Below are positions 32,973 through 41,396 of a stretch of 64,000 nt of DNA, one piece after another. The notes below the pieces were generated by a model. It saw only the letters and a program-made list of their open reading frames with translations, did not search any database and was not told the DNA's origin. The stretch is from the NCBI RefSeq assembly GCF_004345425.1, contig NZ_SLVP01000010.1, forward strand, positions 1 through 64,000. Direction: 5' to 3'. The DNA is from Paenibacillus sp. BK033. GTDB taxonomy: Bacteria; Bacillota; Bacilli; Paenibacillales; Paenibacillaceae. Every line of letters begins with the position of its first letter. Within the stretch, counting starts at the first letter, position 1. Position numbers and translations under genes: made by a program.

Positions 32973-34502
32973 ATGAAAAAAGCATTAGCCGTATCTTCGG
33001 CACTGCTTCTTGGCATCTCGCTGACCTTGACGGCTTGCGGAAGCGGCGGGAATAACAGCAGCAACGGCGAAACAGGATCGAAAAACACGGGAAGCAACGC
33101 GTCTTCCGCGCCTAGCGGCAAGATTGACGAACTGACGATTGCTTTTCCAAGCGCGTCTCCAAAAGATTTGCAGCTGGTGGAGGATGCAATCAACAAAATC
33201 ACGGAGCAAAAAATTCAAGCCAGAGTCCACTTTATGCCCATAAGCGGAGGCGAATGGGTGCAGCAGACGAATCTGATGCTGACCAGCAATGAAAAGCTGG
33301 ATTTAATGTTTGTATCCGGCGCCCTGTATAACAGCATGGTAACGAAGGAACAGCTTGTTCCGCTTGACGAGCTGCTGGATAAAGATGGCGAAGGCATCAA
33401 ATCGGCGGTTGGCGATTATTTGAACGCGGCCAAGGTGAACAACAAGATTTACGCAATTCCGACCGTAAGGGATATGGCCTCCGATTACGGCATCACAATG
33501 CGCAAGGATCTGGTGGACAAGTACAATATTGATACAGGCGCCGTCAAAACGCTCGACGACCTCGGCAATGTGCTGAAGACGATCAAAGACGGAGAAGGCT
33601 TTGCGCCGCTTATTCCATCTTCTCCTGGCCAGACTTATCTGGACAATTACTTGTTCTATGACCGTCTGGGCGACGGGATTGGCGTGCTGCCGGGCTATGA
33701 TAACGGCCTCAAGGTTGTAAACCTTTATGAAACGCAGGAATACAAGGAACTCTTGACCAGACTTCGCGACTGGTACCAACAGGGCTATATTATGAAGGAT
33801 TCGGCGACGACCAAGACAACGCCTTGGGAGCTGATCAAATCCAATAAAGGCTTTGCTTATTTCGCGGGCATGAAGCCTGGCTTCGCCGAGCAGGAGTCGC
33901 AGGCTGCCGGAACGCCTTTAGTTGGCGTTGAACTGCTGCCGGCCGTAGCGATGACCAGTACGGTTACCGGTGCCATGTGGGGAGTGCCGGTGAATACGAA
34001 GCTGGAAGACAAAGCGGTACAATTCCTCAATCTGATGTATTCGGATAAAGATATCGTCAATTTGCTTGATTGGGGGATTGAAGGCACTCATTATGTCAAA
34101 TCCCAAGGCGAGGAGAACGTGATTGAATATCCTTCAGGCGTAGATGCAACAACAACGGGCTACAACATGCCGCTTGGCTGGATGTTCGGCAACCAGTTCT
34201 TATCGTATGTGATGAAGGGCAATGACCCGACGGTCTGGGCCAAGACGGAGGAGTTTAATAAAGCCGCCAAACGTTCCAAGGCGCTTGGCTTTGGCTTTGA
34301 CCCGACACCGGTGAAGACGGAGTATGCCGCCGTTTCCAACGTCATTACGCAATACGAGATGCCGCTCGAAACAGGCAGCGTAGATCCGGAGAAGGTGCTG
34401 CCGGAATTTATCTCGAAGCTGAAGGCCGCGGGGATCGACAAGATTATTGCCGAGAAGCAGAAGCAGCTGGATGCATGGGCGCAGACCAACTCTGCCCAAT
34501 AA
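32973..34502 (+). CDS. Sugar ABC transporter solute-binding lipoprotein
   Basis: A 509-residue extracellular solute-binding protein (family 1). The signal ends in lipobox LTAC with Cys22. The C-terminal 120 residues (SKALGFGFDPTPVKTEYAAVSN, then SVDPEKVLPEFISKLKAAGIDKIIAEKQ) match the DUF3502 domain found on CUT1-type binding proteins of Paenibacillus. I use ATG 32973, eight bases after GAGGGGG; upstream ATGs are too close or too far. It comes after the two-component genes and before two permeases, and a terminator-like hairpin after it can raise its expression relative to them. Confidence 0.91.
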   Translation: MKKALAVSSALLLGISLTLTACGSGGNNSSNGETGSKNTGSNASSAPSGKIDELTIAFPSASPKDLQLVEDAINKITEQKIQARVHFMPISGGEWVQQTNLMLTSNEKLDLMFVSGALYNSMVTKEQLVPLDELLDKDGEGIKSAVGDYLNAAKVNNKIYAIPTVRDMASDYGITMRKDLVDKYNIDTGAVKTLDDLGNVLKTIKDGEGFAPLIPSSPGQTYLDNYLFYDRLGDGIGVLPGYDNGLKVVNLYETQEYKELLTRLRDWYQQGYIMKDSATTKTTPWELIKSNKGFAYFAGMKPGFAEQESQAAGTPLVGVELLPAVAMTSTVTGAMWGVPVNTKLEDKAVQFLNLMYSDKDIVNLLDWGIEGTHYVKSQGEENVIEYPSGVDATTTGYNMPLGWMFGNQFLSYVMKGNDPTVWAKTEEFNKAAKRSKALGFGFDPTPVKTEYAAVSNVITQYEMPLETGSVDPEKVLPEFISKLKAAGIDKIIAEKQKQLDAWAQTNSAQ

Positions 34503-34524
34503 AGATAACAAGCTATAAGCTTAG

Positions 34525-34556
34525 AACCGACTAGTCTCGCATTGGTCGGTTTTTTG
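34525..34556 (+). terminator. Terminator/attenuator after binding-protein gene
   Basis: AACCGAC (34525-34531) pairs with GTCGGTT (34545-34551), followed by TTTTTTG. Placed inside the operon between binding protein and permeases, it would give partial termination and more binding protein than permease. Confidence 0.7.
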
Positions 34557-34692
34557 CTATTTCGAGACGGTTCAATGAAGGTCGGTAAAGCGCAAGACGG
34601 AAGTCGTTCGCGCGGTAGAGGGGGGAGGCCGAAATTCATTACCATAAGGATACCACCCGGCAATATGCCGAGCGAGAAAGGGGAGAGAAGCG

Positions 34693-35625
34693 GTGACTAC
34701 CATCACGCATCGCAGAAAAAGAAGAAGCCTTCGCCGGTTCATACCGCTGTACATCATGCTTCTGCCGGGACTTGCTTACCTGGCTATCAACAATTACATG
34801 CCGTTGTTCGGCTTGTCGATTGCTTTCAAGGACATTAACTTCCGCAAGGGGCTGTGGCACAGCGACTGGATTGGATTCCAGAACTTCGAATACCTGTTCA
34901 AAACGAGCGACGCCTGGCTTATTACGCGCAATACGCTGCTCTACAATGCCGTATTTATCGTGCTTGGACTAGCCGTTGCGGTCGCGATCGCCATCCTGCT
35001 GAACGAGATCCGCAGCCGAATCGCATCGCGCTTGTACCAGAGCGTCATTATCCTGCCATACCTAATTTCGATTATCCTGGTCAGCTATCTGGTCTATGCC
35101 GTGTTAAGCATCGATACGGGCTTTATTAATAAGACCATTCTTCCAGCGTTAGGCATGGAACCGATCAACTGGTATAACGAACCGAAATATTGGCCTTATA
35201 TCCTGACGTTCGTCCATCTGTGGAAGGGAGCGGGTTACTCCTGCATCGTCTTTCTGGCGGCCATCATCGGCATTGATCCGGAATACTACGAAGCGGCGAA
35301 GCTGGACGGTGCCTCCAAGTGGCTGCAAATCCGCAAGATTACGATTCCGATGATTACGCCGGTTATCATCATGCTGACGCTGCTGGGCATCGGCCGGATT
35401 TTCTACTCGGACTTCGGCTTGTTCTATCAGGTGCCGATGAACTCGGGAGCGTTGTTCTCCACGACAAACGTTATCGATACGTATGTATTCCGGGGGCTAA
35501 TGCAGCTTGGCGATATCGGCATGTCCGCCGCAGCGGGATTTTATCAGTCGCTGGTCGGCTTCGCGCTTGTCCTCGTCTCCAATCTGGTCGTCCGCAAAAT
35601 CAACAAAGAGAACGCGTTGTTCTAG
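34693..35625 (+). CDS. Sugar ABC transporter permease (LplB-like)
   Basis: A 310-residue CUT1-type permease with six membrane segments. GTG 34693 follows GGGGAGAG. The EAA loop that contacts the ATPase is YYEAAKLDGASKWLQIRKIT (about residues 198-217). The start PLYIMLLPGLAYLAINNYMPLFGLSIAFKDIN is typical of the LplB/YtcP partners in oligosaccharide uptake. No ATPase gene is in the locus; a shared ATPase of the MsmX type, encoded elsewhere, would be needed. Confidence 0.91.
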   Translation: MTTITHRRKRRSLRRFIPLYIMLLPGLAYLAINNYMPLFGLSIAFKDINFRKGLWHSDWIGFQNFEYLFKTSDAWLITRNTLLYNAVFIVLGLAVAVAIAILLNEIRSRIASRLYQSVIILPYLISIILVSYLVYAVLSIDTGFINKTILPALGMEPINWYNEPKYWPYILTFVHLWKGAGYSCIVFLAAIIGIDPEYYEAAKLDGASKWLQIRKITIPMITPVIIMLTLLGIGRIFYSDFGLFYQVPMNSGALFSTTNVIDTYVFRGLMQLGDIGMSAAAGFYQSLVGFALVLVSNLVVRKINKENALF

Positions 35626-35640
35626 AAAGGAGCCCTTGTT

Positions 35641-36525
35641 ATGGATAAAGAAAACCGAATCTGGCAGTGGTCGGCGCATGTCATTATGATCGTTCTTTCA
35701 GTCGCATGTATTTTGCCGTTTATTCTGCTGTTTATGGCTTCCATTACCGACGAGTCGGCGATTGTAAAAGACGGCTATACGCTTTTCCCGTCGGCCTTCA
35801 GCTTTGAGGCTTACGAATACATCTGGAAGCAATCGAGCCAGATTTTCCACGCTTACGGCATTACCATCCTGGTGACGGCGATCGGAACGCTGGCGAGTCT
35901 GATCATGACCTCTTTGCTGGCATACCCGCTGTCGCGCAAGGATTTGCCGGGAGGTCAGACGATTGCGTTTATCGTCTTCTTCACGCTGTTGTTTAACGGG
36001 GGACTTGTCCCGACTTATCTGATCTATACGCAAGTCTTTCATTTAAAAAATACGTTGTTTGCCTTGCTAATCCCATGGCTGCTTATGAACGGCTTTAACG
36101 TGCTGCTCATGCGCACCTTCTTCTCCACAACGATCCCAACGGCCGTATTGGAGTCGGCGGCGATCGACGGAGCGGGCGAATTCAAGACGTATTTCCGAAT
36201 TATTTTGCCGCTGTCGATGCCAATCCTCGCTACGGTCGGCATGTTCCAGGCGCTTGGTTATTGGAATGACTGGAACAACGGGCTTGTGTTCGTGACGGAT
36301 CCGGATTTGTTCAGTCTGCAAAACGTGCTTAACCGCATTATGAGCGATATTCAGTTCCTGACCCAGAACAGTAAAATGGGAACAACCCAGGCGTTGGCCC
36401 AGCTGCCAAGCGAAACGTTCCGGATGGCGATTGCGGTCATCGGCGTTATTCCGATTCTGCTCGTTTATCCGTTTTTCCAGAAATATTTCGTAAAAGGGAT
36501 GACGATTGGCGCCGTGAAGGGCTGA
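35641..36525 (+). CDS. Sugar ABC transporter permease (YtcP-like)
   Basis: A 294-residue CUT1 permease, partner of the gene 15 bp upstream. Six membrane segments, EAA loop LESAAIDGAGEFKTYFRIILP (about residues 182-202), and the end GMTIGAVKG, which is shared with other permeases of this subfamily, including the one at 50981-51880 (GVLIGSVKG). GAAAGGAG lies before the ATG. Confidence 0.91.
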   Translation: MDKENRIWQWSAHVIMIVLSVACILPFILLFMASITDESAIVKDGYTLFPSAFSFEAYEYIWKQSSQIFHAYGITILVTAIGTLASLIMTSLLAYPLSRKDLPGGQTIAFIVFFTLLFNGGLVPTYLIYTQVFHLKNTLFALLIPWLLMNGFNVLLMRTFFSTTIPTAVLESAAIDGAGEFKTYFRIILPLSMPILATVGMFQALGYWNDWNNGLVFVTDPDLFSLQNVLNRIMSDIQFLTQNSKMGTTQALAQLPSETFRMAIAVIGVIPILLVYPFFQKYFVKGMTIGAVKG

Positions 36526-36567
36526 TCGGATCCGGCCCCATAGCACATGAAGGGAGAAGAGAGAACG

Positions 36568-39087
36568 ATGATCGGATTATGGCATGCTTTTGTAGAAACG
36601 CCGCGGCTTAAGCTGAAGCTGCAATTTAAAATACAGAAAAAAGCGGACTATACGCTGGATATCGCGATGGAGCCTATTCCGCTGCCTATCCGAATGGAAA
36701 CGGTGGAGGCGGAGAGCGGGAGTCTTCGCGGCACCGGATATGCATTCTGGAAGCCGGACGAACAGGTCAAGGTTGACCTAGCGTTCGAAGAGTCGACTTT
36801 TACAGGGACCTTGTATATCCCGTTGTTTGGTTCGTTTGCGCTGCAAGGCGGGAAGGGCCGTGGTCCTTTCTTGTCGGAGGCGTTAACCGAGACGGTGAGG
36901 CCTTACCGCAGCGGCAAGGTAGTCGATCGCACGGACGAAGAAATAGCTGCCGCAGTAGAGCGATTGCTCGGCAAGCTCTCGCTGGAGGACAAGATTGGCC
37001 AGATGTGTCAGTGCATGGCTTCCAACTTCTCGTTTGGCGGTACGGTCAAGACGGATCCCCCGGAGAAGCTGATTGCCGAAGGCCGTGCAGGCTCGGTATT
37101 GGGCGCGTTTGACGTGAGCCGGGTGTTCGAACTGCAAAAAATTGCGGTGGAGCAGTCGCCGCATAAGATTCCGCTATTCTTCAACGGCGATATTATTCAT
37201 GGAGCGCAAACGATCTTTCCGGTTCCGCTTGCATGGTCCTGCAGCTGGGATATGGAAGCGATCCGGGAAGCCTGCGCGATTGCGGCCAAGGAAGCAAGCG
37301 CATCGGGCATTATGTACAATCATGGTCCAATGATCGATATTTCCCGGGATCCCCGGTGGGGGCGCGTCGTGGAAGGCGCAGGCGAAGACCCGTACCTGGG
37401 ATCGTTGATCGCCAAAGCGCAGGTGGATGGCTATCAGGGTGGTTCTCTTCTGGAAGAGGAGACGATTATCGCCTGCCTGAAGCATTTTATCGGCTATGGC
37501 GCCGCTGAAGGCGGACGGGATTACAATACCGTTGATATCTCGGAAGGGACGCTGCGGAATCTTTATTTGCCGCCGTTCCAGGCGGGGATTAAAGCCGGCG
37601 CAGGCTCGGTGATGAACGCTTTTAACATTTATCAAGGTATCCCGGTGGCCGCAAGCTCCTACTTGCTGAAGGAGCTGCTCCGGGATGAGCTCGGCTTTGA
37701 AGGCATCTTGATCTCGGATTACGGCGCGGTTGACGAAATTGTGGAACACGGCTATGCGAAGGACGCCAAGGAAGCGGCCAAGCACGCGGTGAACGCGACG
37801 ATGGACATCGAGATGGTAACCCGTTCCTACGATTATATTCCGGAGCTTATCCGCGAAGGCAAGCTGTCGGAATCGCAGCTGGACGAAGCGGTACGCCGGA
37901 TTTTGACCCTCAAGTACAAGACCGGGCTGATGGATGATCCGTTCCGTTATATCCGTCCGGAGCAAGAGATCGAATCTCATTTCAGCGATGCTCATCTCCA
38001 GGCAAGCCGAGAGCTGGCGAGGAAATCGATTGTGCTGCTGAAGAACGACGGAGTGCTTCCGCTTGCGGCGGACGCCGGCAAAATCGCGCTGATCGGTCCG
38101 TTCGCCGACAGCAAGGATCTGCTTGGACCATGGCAATTTTCCCGGTACGGCCATGAGACGGTGACCTTGTACGAAGGGCTGCGGGAAAAGGGCATTCCGG
38201 AAGAAAGCTTGCTGTTTGCTGCTGGTTCCAGAGTGAGTGCTCCTCTTGAAGGGGGAATTGAGGCCGCGGTAGAACAAGCCGGGCAAGCGGATTTGGTCAT
38301 TCTGGCGCTTGGAGAGAGCAGTGATATGTCCGGCGAAGCGGCATCAAGAATGAGTCTGGAGCTGCCGGAGGCGCAGCTTCGGCTGGCTGACGCCGTCATT
38401 CGTGTCGGCAAGCCGGTCGTGCTCGTGCTGACAAACGGACGTCCGCTTGTACTGACAGGGTTGGAGAATAGAGTAAATGCGATTCTTGAGACGTGGTTCC
38501 TAGGCTCGCAGGCGGGACATGCCATTGCGGATGTGCTTGCGGGGGATTACAACCCTGCCGGCAGACTGACGATGAGCTTCCCGGTACACACCGGACAGGT
38601 TCCGGTTTATTACAATCATTTCCGTACCGGACGTCCGCTTACGGAAGCGAACGCAGCCGAGAAATATATCAGCAAATATTTGGATGGTCCCAATGAGCCG
38701 CTTTATCCGTTTGGCTACGGACTAAGCTATACCCTGTTCGAATACGGGGAAGTCACCTTGGACCGGCATCAAATGAAGCAAGGCGAAACTCTCCGTGCAA
38801 GCGTAACGGTCACGAATGCCGGGATCCGCGCAGGAGAGGAGACGGTGCAGCTGTATATCCAGGATGTTCATGGCAGCGTAGTGCGCCCTGTGAAGGAATT
38901 GAAGCGTTTTGCGAAAGTGGCGCTTAAAGCGGGGGAAAGCCGGGAGATCGTGTTTGAAATTACTCGTACGGACCTCGAGTTTTGGTCGCCGAACAACGGC
39001 TATAGGGCCGAGCCCGGAGACTTCCGCATCATGATTGGGCCTAATAGCCGCGATGTGCGGACAGCCCGAATGGAATTAATCGAATAG
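36568..39087 (+). CDS. GH3 beta-glucosidase-like enzyme with extra N-terminal domain
   Basis: An 839-residue intracellular glycoside hydrolase of family 3. Residues 1 to about 110 are an unusual extra beta-rich domain (MIGLWHAFVETPRLKLKLQ onwards) not found in standard GH3 enzymes. The (beta/alpha)8 domain begins near 130 (LSLEDKIGQMCQ); RDPRWGRVVEGAGEDPYLG and KHFIGYGAAEGGRDYNTVD are substrate-binding blocks and the nucleophile is D384 in LISDYGAVDE. The second domain has GESSDMSGEAASRMSLELP, with the probable acid/base glutamate, and a fibronectin-type C-terminal domain ends the protein. No signal peptide, so it acts on imported sugars. ATG 36568 follows GAGAAGAG; ATG 36547 has no ribosome site. 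Confidence 0.9.
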   Translation: MIGLWHAFVETPRLKLKLQFKIQKKADYTLDIAMEPIPLPIRMETVEAESGSLRGTGYAFWKPDEQVKVDLAFEESTFTGTLYIPLFGSFALQGGKGRGPFLSEALTETVRPYRSGKVVDRTDEEIAAAVERLLGKLSLEDKIGQMCQCMASNFSFGGTVKTDPPEKLIAEGRAGSVLGAFDVSRVFELQKIAVEQSPHKIPLFFNGDIIHGAQTIFPVPLAWSCSWDMEAIREACAIAAKEASASGIMYNHGPMIDISRDPRWGRVVEGAGEDPYLGSLIAKAQVDGYQGGSLLEEETIIACLKHFIGYGAAEGGRDYNTVDISEGTLRNLYLPPFQAGIKAGAGSVMNAFNIYQGIPVAASSYLLKELLRDELGFEGILISDYGAVDEIVEHGYAKDAKEAAKHAVNATMDIEMVTRSYDYIPELIREGKLSESQLDEAVRRILTLKYKTGLMDDPFRYIRPEQEIESHFSDAHLQASRELARKSIVLLKNDGVLPLAADAGKIALIGPFADSKDLLGPWQFSRYGHETVTLYEGLREKGIPEESLLFAAGSRVSAPLEGGIEAAVEQAGQADLVILALGESSDMSGEAASRMSLELPEAQLRLADAVIRVGKPVVLVLTNGRPLVLTGLENRVNAILETWFLGSQAGHAIADVLAGDYNPAGRLTMSFPVHTGQVPVYYNHFRTGRPLTEANAAEKYISKYLDGPNEPLYPFGYGLSYTLFEYGEVTLDRHQMKQGETLRASVTVTNAGIRAGEETVQLYIQDVHGSVVRPVKELKRFAKVALKAGESREIVFEITRTDLEFWSPNNGYRAEPGDFRIMIGPNSRDVRTARMELIE

Positions 39088-39104
39088 CGAAGGAGATGCT
39101 TCAA

Positions 39105-41396
39105 TTGACTGCTCAGGTACGAGATATAAAAGCGCTGATCGCGCAAATGACATTGGAAGAGAAGGCGAGTATGTGCTCCGGTTCGGATACGTGGCATACG
39201 CGCGGCATTGAACGCCTTGGCATTCCGTCCGTGATGGTAACGGACGGCCCGCACGGTCTGCGCAAGCAGCGCGCGTCGGCGGATCATTTAGGCTTGTTCG
39301 ACAGCGTTCCGGCTACTTGCTTCCCGTCCGCGGCGGGTGTTGCAAGCTCGTGGAACCGCGAGCTGATCGGGCGGATGGGCGAAGCGCTCGGCAGGGAATG
39401 CCAAGCCGAGGAAGTAGCGGTGCTGCTCGGTCCGGGAGCGAATATTAAGCGCTCGCCGCTTTGCGGACGCAACTTCGAATATTTCTCGGAGGACCCGTAT
39501 TTGTCCAGCGAGATGGCTGCCCATCATATCCTTGGCGTACAGAGCCAGGGGGTAGGGACTTCGCTGAAGCATTTCGCCGCCAACAATCAGGAGCACCGCC
39601 GCATGACCTCCGATTCGATTGTAGACGAGCGGACGCTGCGCGAAATTTATTTGGCAAGCTTTGAAGGGGCTGTGAAGAAAGCTCAGCCTTGGACGGTGAT
39701 GTGCGCGTACAACAAAGTGAACGGTGAATTCGCGTCGGAGAATAAAGAGCTGCTCACGGATATTTTGAAGGAAGAATGGGGTCACGAAGGTTTTGCGGTG
39801 TCGGATTGGGGAGCGGTGAATGAACGGGCTAAAGGTCTTGCAGCGGGACTTGAACTCGAAATGCCGGCAAGCCATGGGGAGGGCCAGCAGCAAATTATAG
39901 AGGCAGTACGAAACGGTGAGCTTGCGGAAGCCAAGCTGGACGAGGCCGTTGAGCGCTTGCTGAACATCGTGTTTCGCGCGGTGGACGAGCGGCGTCCGGA
40001 TACGGTGGTTGATTCGGAAGAGCATCATCGGCTGGCCCGCGAAATCGCGCGCGAAAGCATGGTGCTGCTCAAAAATGAAGACGGTATTCTGCCGCTTGCC
40101 AAAGGCGGAAAAATCGCCGTCATTGGAGCCATGGCCAAAGAGCCCCGTTATCAGGGAAGCGGAAGCTCCCAGATCCGGCCGACCCGGCTTGAAGATATAA
40201 GCGAGGAGCTTGCGAAGTCAGCCGGAGACACGGCAACGCTTCGTTATGCGAAGGGCTATGAGCTGAATGCGGAGGAGCCGGAGGAAGAGCTTATGGCGGA
40301 AGCCATTCAGCTGGCCAAGGCTTCGGACGTTGCGGTTCTGTTTGCGGGGCTGCCGAGCCGTTACGAATCCGAAGGGTTTGACCGCAAGCACTTGCGGATG
40401 CCGGCCAATCAAGCTGCGCTGATCGAAGCCATCGGCAAGGAGCAGCCGAATTTGGTCGTCGTTCTTAGCAATGGGGCCCCCATCGAGATGCCATGGCTGG
40501 ATAGCGCCAAAGGCGTGCTTGAAGCGTACTTGGGCGGGCAGGCCCTAGGCGGGGCAATCGCCGATCTGCTGTTTGGCGACGCTAATCCTTCCGGCCGGCT
40601 GGCGGAGACGTTCCCCGTACAGCTGAGCGACAACCCGTCCTATCTGTTCTTCCCGGGCGAAGGAGATAAAGTGGAGTACCGGGAAGGGATTTTTGTCGGC
40701 TACCGCTATTACGACAAGAAAAACATCAAGCCGCTTTTCCCGTTTGGTCATGGTCTAAGCTATACGGATTTTGCATATTCGGAGCTTACCGTGGATAAAG
40801 AAACGATGATGGATAACGAGACTCTGCATGTTTCCGTCAAAGTGACCAACATTGGCCTTCGGGCAGGAATGGAAGTCGTCCAGCTCTATGTGCGGGACAA
40901 GGAAAGTACGGTCATCCGTCCGGACAAGGAGCTGAAGGGATTCGATAAAATCCGGCTGGAGCCGGGCGAATCCAAAATCGTATCGTTTGAGCTGGATAAA
41001 CGAAGCTTTGCGTATTATGACAGCGAACTTCATGATTGGATCGTAGAAACCGGCGAATTTGAGCTGCTGATTGGGCGCTCCTCCCAGGATATCATATTGT
41101 CTGAGACCGTAACCGTGCAGTCGACGACAGTCCGCAGAATGGTGTACCATCGCAATTCGACCTTGTCGGAGATCAGCCAAAGCTCATCCGGACAAAAATT
41201 CGTTAACCAGCTTATCGCTAACCTTCCGTTCTCTGCCGGACTCGCGGACGAACATGCCGCGATGCTGCGGGCCTTTATGGAGCATATGCCCCTTCGCGGT
41301 TTGCTCTCGTTTAGCGGAGGCAAGTTTACGGAAGCGGGACTTCAGGCTATATTGACGCAGCTGAATGCGCAAGATCAGGAGGGACAAGAACGATGA
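39105..41396 (+). CDS. GH3 beta-glucosidase-like enzyme, second copy
   Basis: A 763-residue family 3 glycoside hydrolase of a different subgroup from the one upstream. MTLEEKASMCSGSDTWHT, GPGANIKRSPLCGRNFEYFSEDP, KHFAANNQEHRRM and the nucleophile D234 in FAVSDWGAVNE are typical of the BglB/thermostable beta-glucosidase group. A fibronectin-type domain is at about 575-650 and then an extra tail of about 95 residues of unknown role follows. There is no signal peptide. I start at TTG 39105, nine bases after AAGGAG; ATG 39096 directly touches that ribosome site. Its last 4 bases overlap the next gene (ATGA), showing translational coupling. Confidence 0.9.
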   Translation: MTAQVRDIKALIAQMTLEEKASMCSGSDTWHTRGIERLGIPSVMVTDGPHGLRKQRASADHLGLFDSVPATCFPSAAGVASSWNRELIGRMGEALGRECQAEEVAVLLGPGANIKRSPLCGRNFEYFSEDPYLSSEMAAHHILGVQSQGVGTSLKHFAANNQEHRRMTSDSIVDERTLREIYLASFEGAVKKAQPWTVMCAYNKVNGEFASENKELLTDILKEEWGHEGFAVSDWGAVNERAKGLAAGLELEMPASHGEGQQQIIEAVRNGELAEAKLDEAVERLLNIVFRAVDERRPDTVVDSEEHHRLAREIARESMVLLKNEDGILPLAKGGKIAVIGAMAKEPRYQGSGSSQIRPTRLEDISEELAKSAGDTATLRYAKGYELNAEEPEEELMAEAIQLAKASDVAVLFAGLPSRYESEGFDRKHLRMPANQAALIEAIGKEQPNLVVVLSNGAPIEMPWLDSAKGVLEAYLGGQALGGAIADLLFGDANPSGRLAETFPVQLSDNPSYLFFPGEGDKVEYREGIFVGYRYYDKKNIKPLFPFGHGLSYTDFAYSELTVDKETMMDNETLHVSVKVTNIGLRAGMEVVQLYVRDKESTVIRPDKELKGFDKIRLEPGESKIVSFELDKRSFAYYDSELHDWIVETGEFELLIGRSSQDIILSETVTVQSTTVRRMVYHRNSTLSEISQSSSGQKFVNQLIANLPFSAGLADEHAAMLRAFMEHMPLRGLLSFSGGKFTEAGLQAILTQLNAQDQEGQER

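Noticed and set aside
37174..38286. 370-codon minus-strand frame opposite the first GH3 gene
   Set aside because: No ribosome site, no domain, and the plus-strand frame has all GH3 motifs.
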